A DNA stretch of 58,477 nt from Rhizobiaceae bacterium (GTDB taxonomy: Bacteria > Pseudomonadota > Alphaproteobacteria > Rhizobiales > Rhizobiaceae): the NCBI GenBank assembly GCA_030065115.1, contig JASJDO010000006.1, forward strand, positions 1 to 58,477, given 5' to 3'. Below are positions 6,945-15,097 of this stretch, in pieces. The position numbers and the translations under genes were made by a program. The notes below the pieces were generated by a model, which saw nothing but the letters and a program-made list of their open reading frames with translations, did no database searches and was not told the origin of the DNA. Every line of letters starts with the position of its first letter. Position 1 is the first letter of the stretch.

Positions 6945-7877
6945 TCAGGAGCGCAGTTTTCTGGTCGACTTCAACATAGCTGTAATCAATGCATCCCGGG
7001 TAGTAGAAAGTTCATCCACACCCGCTTTTCCTGCTTCATCGCGCACCCCATCACTGAGGATTTGCGCAACATTCGGATTTAGTCGTGGATTACCGAGATC
7101 ATCCCACCATCGATTGAAACTAGGGGTATAGCGTTCACAAAATGCATCTAACCCACCTTCTCCGGCGCCTAAGTGAAACAACATGGTAGGTCCCATGGCG
7201 GCCCAACGAAGCCCCGGCCCTGACCAAACTGCCTTATCGACATCCTCAACAGAAGCCACTCTTTCATTCACGAGATGAATTGCTTCGCGCCACAATGCGG
7301 CTTGTAGGCGGTTTGCAACATGACCCGGCACTTCCTTGTTAACGCGGATTGTCACTTTACCCACAGACTTATAGAAATTTTCCCCTATCTCCAAAACATC
7401 CTCATCTGTTTTCTCGTTTGCGAGTAATTCAACCAGCGGAATAAGATGAGGAGGGTTGAACGGATGACCCAGAATAAAGCGCGACGGGTTTGACCAACCC
7501 GCCTGCATCTCCTTGACCATAAGCCCAGATGCAGACGAGCAAACAATTGCTTCAGGTTCCAGGCGAGATTCGATCTCGGCAAAGGTTGCATGTTTTATCT
7601 CAATACGTTCGGGCACATTCTCCTGAACAAAACCGCAACCCTCTACTGCATCTCCAGCAGAGTCGAAAAATTGTAGCGTGCCCTTTCTGCCTTCAACCGC
7701 AAGACCGAGCTCCAACAGGGTGGGCCATGCATTTTCCACATACGCCTCCACATCGTTCCGAGCCGTTAGCGAAATATCAAAAACATTCACATCCTTACCC
7801 GCCGCAAGGAACAGGGCGGTCCAACTGGCGCCAATAACGCCGGCGCCCAAAACGGCGGTTTTTTGAATGTCACTCAT
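6945..7877 (-). CDS. L-carnitine dehydrogenase-like 3-hydroxyacyl dehydrogenase
   Basis: A 310-residue NAD-dependent dehydrogenase. It has an N-terminal Rossmann motif GAGVIGASW (residues 11-19), the catalytic-His segment GHPFNPPHLIPLVEL, and the C-terminal helical 3-hydroxyacyl-CoA dehydrogenase domain. This family includes L-carnitine 3-dehydrogenase, lambda-crystallin-like enzymes and hydroxybutyryl-CoA dehydrogenases. The BKACE gene upstream acts on 3-keto acids and cleaves 3-dehydrocarnitine in carnitine degraders, so a carnitine-type substrate is the best guess. The ATG at 7877 overlaps the SDR stop by one base (TGATG). No fused thioesterase domain is present, unlike in some carnitine dehydrogenases. 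Confidence 0.78.
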   Translation of the reverse strand: MSDIQKTAVLGAGVIGASWTALFLAAGKDVNVFDISLTARNDVEAYVENAWPTLLELGLAVEGRKGTLQFFDSAGDAVEGCGFVQENVPERIEIKHATFAEIESRLEPEAIVCSSASGLMVKEMQAGWSNPSRFILGHPFNPPHLIPLVELLANEKTDEDVLEIGENFYKSVGKVTIRVNKEVPGHVANRLQAALWREAIHLVNERVASVEDVDKAVWSGPGLRWAAMGPTMLFHLGAGEGGLDAFCERYTPSFNRWWDDLGNPRLNPNVAQILSDGVRDEAGKAGVDELSTTRDALITAMLKSTRKLRS

Positions 7878-8620
7878 CAAAATAATCCCGGATTAAGAGG
7901 GGAGGCGGCGGTCATCCCACCATCAAGTGTGTAGCATTGTCCGGTTGCAAAGCTTGAAGCATCGCTCGCCAACCAGACTGCCATGGCAGCAATATCTTGC
8001 GGCTTTCCAAAGCGGCGCATGGCGTGGCGTGACAAAGCATCTTCTTTTGCCTTCACGGGATCATTTGCCAGATCAAAGCCAGCGTCCAGCATCCCGGTTT
8101 CAATCCAGCCAGGACAAATCGCATTGCAACGAATGTTCGGCCCATGATCAACCGCAATGGAGCGCGTTAAACCATGAACAAATGCTTTGGATGCGTTGTA
8201 TAGCGCCATGGAAGGATCCGCCACTTTACCGGAGATCGATCCTATGTTGATGATCGATCCGCCCCCATTCATCTTCGGAATAAAGGCACGGCACAGGTTG
8301 AATACGCCCTTTGCATTGGCACCGATGACCAGGTCCCAATCCGTATCACTGCTTTCCGTAACTGTCTTTTCAACCTGAATGCCCGCATTGTTTACAAGAA
8401 TATCGCAGGCACCAAACATTTCCGCAAACCGAGTAACGCCTTGGCTGTCAGACACATCCAAAGTCTGCCAATCGACTATGTCCGGTAAATCACCGGGGCG
8501 TTGCCCACGACCACAGGTTACAACCTTGGCATCTTCCGCAATAAATGCATCAACGATGCCTCGGCCAATACCCTGTCGACCGCCGGTTACAATCGCTGTC
8601 TTTACTGCAAGAACACCCAT
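7877..8620 (-). CDS. SDR-family oxidoreductase (classical)
   Basis: A 247-residue classical short-chain dehydrogenase: cofactor motif TGGRQGIGRG near the N-terminus, NNAG at about 83, the catalytic Ser in INIGSISG, and Y-x3-K in YNASK. The C-terminus ends with the usual YTLDGG segment. It is the seventh gene of the amine operon, two bases after the aldehyde dehydrogenase gene and overlapping the next gene by one base. It probably oxidises or reduces a hydroxy/keto intermediate, but the substrate cannot be read from sequence. It differs clearly from the second SDR in the operon (11551-12330), so the two are likely to act at different steps. Confidence 0.88.
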   Translation of the reverse strand: MGVLAVKTAIVTGGRQGIGRGIVDAFIAEDAKVVTCGRGQRPGDLPDIVDWQTLDVSDSQGVTRFAEMFGACDILVNNAGIQVEKTVTESSDTDWDLVIGANAKGVFNLCRAFIPKMNGGGSIINIGSISGKVADPSMALYNASKAFVHGLTRSIAVDHGPNIRCNAICPGWIETGMLDAGFDLANDPVKAKEDALSRHAMRRFGKPQDIAAMAVWLASDASSFATGQCYTLDGGMTAASPLNPGLF

Positions 8621-8622
8621 CG

Positions 8623-10041
8623 TTAATGTGCAACCATGACATGGCGGATGGCTGTGTATGCGTCCAGTGAATAGACTGACATATCACACCCTGTCCCTGA
8701 ACCTTTCATGGCAGCCCATGGCATCTCCGGAGTACCAACGCCATGGGTATTCACCCAAGTGAACCCGTATCTTAGCGAAGAAGAAACGCGCATTGCCCGG
8801 CCCACGTCAGCGGTAAATACTGAAGACGCCAGGCCATAGCGGCCTGCGTTCGCTGTGTTGATTGCTTCCTCTTCGTTCTTGAAACGGGAAATGGTCACCA
8901 CAGGACCAAAGACTTCATTGGTTGCAATATCTGCCTTATTGTCCACATTTGCGACGATGGTCGGATCATAGAAAAAGCCCGGACCTTCACCTGATTTTCC
9001 GCCGCAAACAATATCGCTTGAACTACGCGCTTTATCCACAAATGCTGCCACGCGCTGGCGCTGAATATCACTGACAATCGGCCCCATTTCAGTGCCTTCT
9101 TCTTTTTGCTTACCGACCTTGATTTGCTTGACCTGATCTTCAATGGCAGCAACCAGCTTCTCATAAACACCCTCAGAAGCCATAACGCGACACGGTTGTG
9201 CACAATCCTGTCCGGCATTGAAAAACGAGCCATAACGAACCGTCTCAGCCACCGCATCGATATCCGCATCGTCAAACACAATGACAGGCGCTTTACCGCC
9301 GAGCTCAAGATGCACATGGCGAATTTGGTTGGATGCTGCCCTCATCGCAGCCATCCCCGTTTGTGGCGAACCGGTTATGGAAATTGCCTCTGCTTGCGGA
9401 GAATTGATCAGACGGTCGCCGACAGTGGCACCCTCGCCATGGATGACATTCAGCACACCCTTTGGCAGCACATCAGAAAGCAGTTCTGCAGCGCGGAGCG
9501 TGGAAAGAGGGGTGATTTCCGATGGCTTGAGCGCGACTGTGCACCCGGCAGCCAAAGGTGCGGCAAGCTTCCATGAGGCCATCATCAATGGATAGTTCCA
9601 TGGCGCAATGGCGGCGACCGGTCCAACCGGATCGCGCCGGATCATGGAGGTATGGCCTTCAACATATTCACCTGCCGCAGACCCGGACATGGTGCGTGCA
9701 GCACCTGCAAAGAAGCGGAACGTATCAATGGTCAGCGGCATCTCGTCATCATGTGCAGACGGCCAAGGTTTACCTACATCAAGGCTTTCCAATTCCGCTA
9801 ACTCCTGTGCGTTTTCTTCCAGAACATCAGCGATTTCCAGCAATAGCGCTGAACGTTCAGCAGGCGTTGTCTTTCGAAACGTTTCAAATGCTTCTTCCGC
9901 ACCACGGATGGCTGTGTCTATTTGCTCGTCGCTTGCTTCGTTTACTTGAGCTATTTCTGCACCCGTTGCCGGGTCGATAATCGGCAATGCTGCTCCTGCA
10001 CCTTCAACAAGCTCACCATTTATCAGTAATTTGGTTTGCAT
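8623..10041 (-). CDS. Aldehyde dehydrogenase, PatD/betaine-aldehyde type
   Basis: A 472-residue NAD-dependent aldehyde dehydrogenase. The nearest family by eye is 4-aminobutyraldehyde dehydrogenase (PatD/YdcW): ESLDVGKP, SMIRRDPVGPV and IAPWNYPLMMASWK are typical. The catalytic Glu is in HLELGGKAP and the catalytic Cys in NAGQDC. These enzymes oxidise amino- or trimethylamino-aldehydes to the acid, which fits a quaternary-amine pathway. The start is the ATG at 10041, preceded by a strong GGAGGAGAAG site; a longer reading to 10074 would lack one. It lies 49 bases after the BKACE gene. Confidence 0.88.
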   Translation of the reverse strand: MQTKLLINGELVEGAGAALPIIDPATGAEIAQVNEASDEQIDTAIRGAEEAFETFRKTTPAERSALLLEIADVLEENAQELAELESLDVGKPWPSAHDDEMPLTIDTFRFFAGAARTMSGSAAGEYVEGHTSMIRRDPVGPVAAIAPWNYPLMMASWKLAAPLAAGCTVALKPSEITPLSTLRAAELLSDVLPKGVLNVIHGEGATVGDRLINSPQAEAISITGSPQTGMAAMRAASNQIRHVHLELGGKAPVIVFDDADIDAVAETVRYGSFFNAGQDCAQPCRVMASEGVYEKLVAAIEDQVKQIKVGKQKEEGTEMGPIVSDIQRQRVAAFVDKARSSSDIVCGGKSGEGPGFFYDPTIVANVDNKADIATNEVFGPVVTISRFKNEEEAINTANAGRYGLASSVFTADVGRAMRVSSSLRYGFTWVNTHGVGTPEMPWAAMKGSGTGCDMSVYSLDAYTAIRHVMVAH

Positions 10042-10090
10042 CTTCTCCTCCGATTTTTTGCCGCTACAGGCCACACTCTGCGTTGATTTT

Positions 10091-11023
10091 CTAGAACTTC
10101 ACCCGATCTCCGCCCTTCAGAGCAAGCCGTTCACGCGCTTCATCCGGTGTTGCAACCGTCAGTCCCAGATTTTCAATGATTGACCTGATTCTGGTTACTT
10201 GTTCAGCGTTTGAAGTCGCCAGTTTTTTCGGCCCGATGTAAAGCGAGTCCTCGAGCCCAACCCGCAAGTTTCCACCCAACATTGCGGATTGCGTTGCAAA
10301 CGGCATTTGGTGACGGCCTGCTGCCAGAACCGACCACTCATAGTTCTCTTCTCCAAAAAGCTTGTTTGCGATGGTGTGCATGTGCATCAGGTTATCAAGG
10401 TCAGCACCTGCACCGCCCAGTATGCCAAAGACCATCTGAATAAAAAATGGCGGCTTGATCAGCCCTTTATCGACGAACCATTTCACATTGTAGAGGTGAC
10501 CAAGATCGTAGCACTCAAACTCAAATTTTGTGCCGTGCCCCTCACCCAATTCTTTCAAAGCATATTCAATGGTTCGGAATGTGTTGGGAAAAATGAAGTC
10601 TTTGGTCATTTCCAAAAAAGGCTCTTCCCAATCATGCTGCCATTCGGAATGTTTTTCCAGCATCGGGAAAATACCAAAGTTCATGGATCCCATGTTCAGC
10701 GATGCCATTTCCGGGCTGGCTGTTGTTGCAGCCAACAGCCGCTCATCCATGGTCATGCCCAAACCACCACCTGTAGAAACATTAATCACCGCATCGCTAG
10801 ACTGTTTGATAACCGGCAAAAACTGGTTGAAAATTTCAGGTCTTGGATCAGGCTTTCCTGTTTCAGGGTCACGCGCATGCAGATGAATGATGGAAGCTCC
10901 TGCTTCAGCTGCTTCGATGGATGCCGTTGCAATCTCGGCTGGCGTTATCGGCAGGTGCGGCGACATGGTTGGCGTGTGAATGCCGCCAGTTGGTGCGCAG
11001 GTGATGATTACTGATTTTGACAT
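10091..11023 (-). CDS. Beta-keto acid cleavage enzyme (BKACE, DUF849 family)
   Basis: A 310-residue TIM-barrel protein of the BKACE family, whose founder is 3-keto-5-aminohexanoate cleavage enzyme (Kce). These zinc enzymes condense a beta-keto acid with acetyl-CoA to give acetoacetate and a new CoA thioester. The metal-binding HLHARDP motif (IIHLHARDPETG, about residues 45-56) and the N-terminal ITCAPTGG are visible. In carnitine degraders a BKACE turns 3-dehydrocarnitine into betainyl-CoA, and the dehydrogenase downstream could supply that substrate. The exact keto acid is not readable from sequence. Confidence 0.9.
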   Translation of the reverse strand: MSKSVIITCAPTGGIHTPTMSPHLPITPAEIATASIEAAEAGASIIHLHARDPETGKPDPRPEIFNQFLPVIKQSSDAVINVSTGGGLGMTMDERLLAATTASPEMASLNMGSMNFGIFPMLEKHSEWQHDWEEPFLEMTKDFIFPNTFRTIEYALKELGEGHGTKFEFECYDLGHLYNVKWFVDKGLIKPPFFIQMVFGILGGAGADLDNLMHMHTIANKLFGEENYEWSVLAAGRHQMPFATQSAMLGGNLRVGLEDSLYIGPKKLATSNAEQVTRIRSIIENLGLTVATPDEARERLALKGGDRVKF

Positions 11024-11026
11024 TAC

Positions 11027-11554
11027 TTATCCCTTCAACTTGGCAAGTGCACGCTGAGCACGACGCGCTACTGATTTCCGGGTTTCAGAAGACAATCGCT
11101 CGAGGTGTGGCATCAACCAAGCCTGCAAATCCGCATTATCCTTCGCCAGACGGGCCAAATATTCGATTGAATTGTTCAGAACGATCCAGTCATCATTATT
11201 AGCAAGATTGCGTTTTACGAGCGCCAGTGCCTTCGACTTTTGATCGGAGGTCATTGCGGCTTCTGCGCCCTCAAACAGCTTCGGCAAAGTCCATTGGGCT
11301 GATGGCTGGTCCAATTCTCCAATTTCATTGATCAAACGGTCAATGAAAGGGACAAGCAATTCTGGTTGCTCGGCTTGTACGCGGCGCATGGCATTGGAGA
11401 CGCGAAGACGAACTACCTCGTCCTCGCTGGAATAACAGTCATAGAGTTCTGAAAACCGTCTGCCATCAGCCAAGACAATATCAACAACCTCAATTGTCCT
11501 GCCCAATGAATTGGGATGACCGCCAGTTAACATTTCTTCAAATTCGTTGATCAT
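11027..11554 (-). CDS. HEAT-repeat-like protein of unknown function
   Basis: A 175-residue all-helical protein with no signal peptide and no catalytic motif that I recognise. Repeating helix pairs such as VVRLRVSNAMRRV, AQWTLPKLFEGAEAAM and WIVLNNSIEYLARLA suggest a short HEAT/ARM solenoid. The ATG at 11554 overlaps the preceding SDR stop by four bases (ATGA), which argues for a real, coupled gene. Its position inside a catabolic operon suggests a scaffold or a chaperone for one of the enzymes, but this is a guess. The C-terminus is rich in Arg and Lys. Confidence 0.75.
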   Translation of the reverse strand: MINEFEEMLTGGHPNSLGRTIEVVDIVLADGRRFSELYDCYSSEDEVVRLRVSNAMRRVQAEQPELLVPFIDRLINEIGELDQPSAQWTLPKLFEGAEAAMTSDQKSKALALVKRNLANNDDWIVLNNSIEYLARLAKDNADLQAWLMPHLERLSSETRKSVARRAQRALAKLKG

Positions 11555-12330
11555 AGCTTCATCTGCTGTACTTGGGCGGAAAGCCCGCCATCGATTACCC
11601 AAAGCTGGCCCGCCGCATAACGTGCTTCGTCAGAGGCAAGCCAATTCACCAGATTGGCGATATCTTCAGGTTTTCCGTAGGTCCGCATGGGATGGACGTC
11701 GCGCACTGCCTGTTGCAACGTTTCAATATTGCCACCGCTGCCGCCTGAGCCATCGCCTTCAAAGAAAGATTGCAGCATGGGCGTGTCGACATAACCGGGA
11801 CAAATTGCATTGACGCGAATGCCTTCCGGCCCATGGTCACAGGCCATGGCTTTGGTCAGCGCATGGACCGCGCCTTTGGTCGCGCAATAGGCGGCAAGAC
11901 CGGGGTCCGCGATATATCCATCATAAGAACCAAAGTTTATGACTGAAGAACCGTTTGAGTTTTGTTCGGCGGATTTTCGTAACAAAGGCAGGGCATATTT
12001 TGATGTCAGGAACATGCCCGTCACATTGATCGCAAATATCCGATTCCACTGCTCCAGCGTCGTGTTCTCAATCGTCTCTTCGATCTCAATGCCCGCCGCA
12101 TTGACAAGAATATCCAGTTTGTCCCAACGATCACCCAAACTGCTGAATGTTTTAAATACACCAGCTTCATCTGTGACATCAAACTTCACGAATTCACCGG
12201 CACCACCATTATCAGACAGGTCGGCTGCAACAACCTCTGCCCCTTCACGTTCAAACCGCTCACAAATCGCAGAGCCAATCCCGCCGGTACCGCCCGTCAC
12301 AAACGCCGTTTTCCCCTCCAAGACTCCCAT
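11551..12330 (-). CDS. SDR-family oxidoreductase (classical)
   Basis: A 259-residue classical SDR with TGGTGGIGSA, NAAG (replacing the usual NNAG), the catalytic Ser in NFGSYDGY and Y-x3-K in YCATK. D at about residue 37 (AADLSD) suggests NAD rather than NADP. The ATG at 12330 shares one base with the Rieske gene stop (TGATG), and its own stop overlaps the HEAT-like gene. A 3-hydroxybutyrate-dehydrogenase-like or hydroxy-amine dehydrogenase role is possible. It is the third gene of the operon, directly after the oxygenase. Confidence 0.88.
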   Translation of the reverse strand: MGVLEGKTAFVTGGTGGIGSAICERFEREGAEVVAADLSDNGGAGEFVKFDVTDEAGVFKTFSSLGDRWDKLDILVNAAGIEIEETIENTTLEQWNRIFAINVTGMFLTSKYALPLLRKSAEQNSNGSSVINFGSYDGYIADPGLAAYCATKGAVHALTKAMACDHGPEGIRVNAICPGYVDTPMLQSFFEGDGSGGSGGNIETLQQAVRDVHPMRTYGKPEDIANLVNWLASDEARYAAGQLWVIDGGLSAQVQQMKL

Positions 12331-13469
12331 CAAACAACTGCCTTTTTGTAGTGATCGAGAACAAGACCGTGAAAGTGATGCACCGCATGTTCCGATTTTC
12401 CGGAGCCATCGGGATCATGCACGATCCGGCCCTGATCAAAGGCCGGCGTATTCATGCCGCGCTGGACGCTCTCAACCAGATTGATGTCTTCCACCTGAAG
12501 CACTTCATCCAGATATCGAATGGCTTCTTTCTCTGTTTCATCAGGTTCTGGGGTTTCCAGATAAAAGTCATAGGTTTCGTAGGTAAGATCAGGACCAGCA
12601 GGAATGATGTTCAATACAATCATGGAAGACCGGCCCGGATATCGCATCAGACAGGTGGTTGGCCAAAGCCACCAGACCGCATGAGTTCGAACAGTAGCAT
12701 TTGAAACATCATAAGCGGCATTTGGTGAATTGCCTGCATCAGCCATGTGACTGGAATAAATGCCGTGCGTGGTCACCTTATAAGTGTCCATGTCGACCAG
12801 TTCGCAAAAATCCTTGTGAGCAGTTGGGCAGTGGTAACATTCAAGAAAATTGTCGACGACATTCTTCCAGTTCGACTTGATCTCATAAGTCAGACGATGT
12901 CCGAAGGTGAGTTGATCGATATCCGGTGCCCAATGACGTATTTCAGTCTCCAGGTCCCCAGATTGCTCGTGCAAAGACGATGCATTGGGATCGAGATTTA
13001 CGTAAATAAACCCGCAGAACTCCTCGACCTGAACCTGATCCAGGCAAATGTTTTCCAGTTTGAATTCTTCCAGATGTTCTGTGTGTGGTGCACGCGCAAG
13101 TTGCCCATCAAGCTTGTATACCCAAGCGTGGTAGGGACACATGATGCGGGTGGTGTTGCCATCGCCGGAGAGAAGTTCATGCGCACGATGTTTGCAGACA
13201 TTGTAGAACGCGCGCAGTTCACCATCGCGGTCACGTACAACTGCAATCGGCTTCCCCGCAATCTGAACGGTAGTATAAGATCCTGGCTCTCTTACCTTTT
13301 CTACGTGACACACCCACTGCCAAGACCGGGCGATGACCGCTTGCTGATCAAGATCAAACCATCGAGGATCGACATAAGCCTCAGCCTTCAAAGAAAATGA
13401 CCTTCTCGGATTGTCGTCATAGCCTCCCGCCAATCGCGAAAAATCTTCAGAACCAAGGCTTATTGTCAT
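12330..13469 (-). CDS. Rieske oxygenase alpha subunit, CntA/YeaW-like
   Basis: A 379-residue oxygenase that resembles carnitine monooxygenase CntA/YeaW and stachydrine demethylase more than GbcA. The Rieske [2Fe-2S] ligands are C92-x-H94 and C111-x2-H114. The mononuclear iron ligands are H213, H218 and D328, with the bridging acid of this subfamily as Glu (E210 in NFLECYHC). Such enzymes hydroxylate next to a quaternary ammonium group and release trimethylamine or an N-methyl as formaldehyde. No reductase (CntB-like ferredoxin reductase) is encoded in the window, so electrons must come from elsewhere. It lies 11 bases after the sulfatase gene. Confidence 0.9.
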   Translation of the reverse strand: MTISLGSEDFSRLAGGYDDNPRRSFSLKAEAYVDPRWFDLDQQAVIARSWQWVCHVEKVREPGSYTTVQIAGKPIAVVRDRDGELRAFYNVCKHRAHELLSGDGNTTRIMCPYHAWVYKLDGQLARAPHTEHLEEFKLENICLDQVQVEEFCGFIYVNLDPNASSLHEQSGDLETEIRHWAPDIDQLTFGHRLTYEIKSNWKNVVDNFLECYHCPTAHKDFCELVDMDTYKVTTHGIYSSHMADAGNSPNAAYDVSNATVRTHAVWWLWPTTCLMRYPGRSSMIVLNIIPAGPDLTYETYDFYLETPEPDETEKEAIRYLDEVLQVEDINLVESVQRGMNTPAFDQGRIVHDPDGSGKSEHAVHHFHGLVLDHYKKAVV

Positions 13470-13480
13470 GACAATCTCCG

Positions 13481-15010
13481 TCAGTCTTTAACCGGGGGAT
13501 AGCGGAATCTGGCATCCGCAACCGCCCAGTCCATGTGATTACGTACATATTGCTGCGAAGCGTCTGAAGGCGGATTATAGTCCCAGGCTTCGCCAGCGCC
13601 CGCCTCCATTGCTGCATGAAGGGCGCGGCGCGATTTTTGTGTCTTGATGACGTTTTCCCGCAAGGTATCACTGTCCCAGCGCTCAGCAACTTCGGCAGCA
13701 AATTTGTCAGCAATCCCAGAATAATCCGGATCGGAGGCAAGGTTCACCTTCTCGAGTGGGTCTTTGGAAATGTCGTATAGTTGTGCTGGATCGGGATCAC
13801 AATGAATGTATTTGTATTGTCCCCGCCGGATCATAAACACCGGCCATGGGGTCATCTCTGCACAATATTCGCCGATTGCTTCGTCAACCGTATCTTTCCT
13901 GCCCCGGGCGAGCGGCATCAGACTGCGACCATCAATGGGCTCACCCAGATCGTTTTCACTGCCTCCTGCAATGTCGATGAAAGTCGGCAACATATCCACG
14001 AGGGAACATGCGTTTTGAGCGGACCCAGTCGCGACGCCCGGCCCAGCCATGATCAAAGGAATGCGCGCGGAATGCTCAAAGAAATTCATTTTGAACCACA
14101 AACCACGCTCCCCAAGCATGTCACCATGGTCAGCGGTTACAATGATGATTGTATTTTCCAACTCATCAATTTCTTCGAGTGTTTTAACCAGCGAGCCGAT
14201 TTTGCTGTCAAAGTAGCTGACATTTGCCAGATAAGCTCGACGCGCGCGACGCACTTCTTCATCGGTCAGAGGAATGTAACTTGCTTCGATACCGTCCATG
14301 ACACGGCGCGCGAAAGGATCCTGCTCTTCCGGTTGCAGAACGTATTCGGGCATATCAATTTCATCATCAGAATAAAGATCCCACCACTCTGGTCTCGCCA
14401 CATAGGGGTCATGAGGATGAATGAAACTGGCAATCATCGCAAAGGGGGCATCTTTACCGGTTGTCTTGTCCCGCGCATAATCGAATAGCCAGCGTTTTGC
14501 AGCAAACTCCACTTCGTCATCATAGTCGATTTGATAAGTCGCGCTGGCAACGCCACTTTCCTTGACGGTCTGCATGTTGTGATACCATTTATCGATTCGC
14601 TCATCATGCGCTTCCCAATCCGGCGTCCAAGCAAAATCGGCTGGATAAATGTCCGTTGTCACTCGATCCTCAAACCCGTGTTTTTGGTCTGGCCCCACAA
14701 AATGCATTTTACCTGAGAGGCATGTACGATATCCAAGCGCTTTGAGATAATGGGCGAACGTAGGCACTGTAGCCTTGAATTCCGACGCATTGTCATAGGC
14801 CGCAATCCGGGAAATCAATTGGCCAGACATGAAGGCAAAACGAGACGGGGCACAAAGCGGCGAGTTGCAGTAGGCCGCGTCAAAGCGCATTCCTTTAGCA
14901 GCAAGCGCGTCCATGTGTGGGGTTTTTACTATCCTGTGCCCGTAACATCCGGTGAAGTGTGGTGCCAGCTGATCGGCCATAATGACCAGAATATTGGGTT
15001 TTGATGCCAT
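13481..15010 (-). CDS. betC: Choline-sulfatase-like sulfatase (BetC family)
   Basis: A 509-residue type I sulfatase. The formylglycine site is C53 in LCAPSR (C-x-P-x-R), with metal ligands in MADQ near residue 13 and in TADHGDMLGERGLWFK. Long stretches match Sinorhizobium BetC by eye, for example SGKMHFVGPDQ, TTDIYPADF and the C-terminal choline-sulfatase tail VRNHMD. BetC hydrolyses choline-O-sulfate to choline and sulfate in the cytoplasm, and no signal peptide is seen. The start is the ATG at 15010 with a GAGGAG site. It is the first gene of the operon, but no betA/betB/betI follows, so the true substrate may be another sulfate ester. Confidence 0.85.
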   Translation of the reverse strand: MASKPNILVIMADQLAPHFTGCYGHRIVKTPHMDALAAKGMRFDAAYCNSPLCAPSRFAFMSGQLISRIAAYDNASEFKATVPTFAHYLKALGYRTCLSGKMHFVGPDQKHGFEDRVTTDIYPADFAWTPDWEAHDERIDKWYHNMQTVKESGVASATYQIDYDDEVEFAAKRWLFDYARDKTTGKDAPFAMIASFIHPHDPYVARPEWWDLYSDDEIDMPEYVLQPEEQDPFARRVMDGIEASYIPLTDEEVRRARRAYLANVSYFDSKIGSLVKTLEEIDELENTIIIVTADHGDMLGERGLWFKMNFFEHSARIPLIMAGPGVATGSAQNACSLVDMLPTFIDIAGGSENDLGEPIDGRSLMPLARGRKDTVDEAIGEYCAEMTPWPVFMIRRGQYKYIHCDPDPAQLYDISKDPLEKVNLASDPDYSGIADKFAAEVAERWDSDTLRENVIKTQKSRRALHAAMEAGAGEAWDYNPPSDASQQYVRNHMDWAVADARFRYPPVKD

Positions 15011-15030
15011 GTAAGCGTTTCTCCTCAAAG

Positions 15031-15041
15031 GTCAGTCTGAC
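15031..15041. promoter_or_regulatory. GTCAG-T-CTGAC palindrome in the betC/regulator gap
   Basis: A perfect 11-base inverted repeat lies in the 87-base divergent gap between the sulfatase gene and the GlxA-type regulator, about 20 bases before the sulfatase ATG. It is short, but it is the only clean dyad in a gap that must hold both promoters. Confidence 0.25.
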
Positions 15042-15097
15042 AAAGATTTGCGAAAATATTTGACTTTTTTAGCCATCTGCTTTTGATTTTTCGCCAT

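Noticed and set aside
6945-7877. Assignment as true L-carnitine dehydrogenase with gene symbol
   Set aside because: The fold and context fit, but the family also covers hydroxybutyryl-CoA and other dehydrogenases and no specific residue decides it.
10289-11014. 241-codon open frame on the plus strand opposite the BKACE gene
   Set aside because: It is antisense to a clear BKACE and its translation is Cys/His/Arg-rich without motifs.
13481-15010. Classical bet choline-sulfate operon
   Set aside because: The sulfatase looks like BetC, but no betA, betB or betI follows; the rest of the operon is of another kind.
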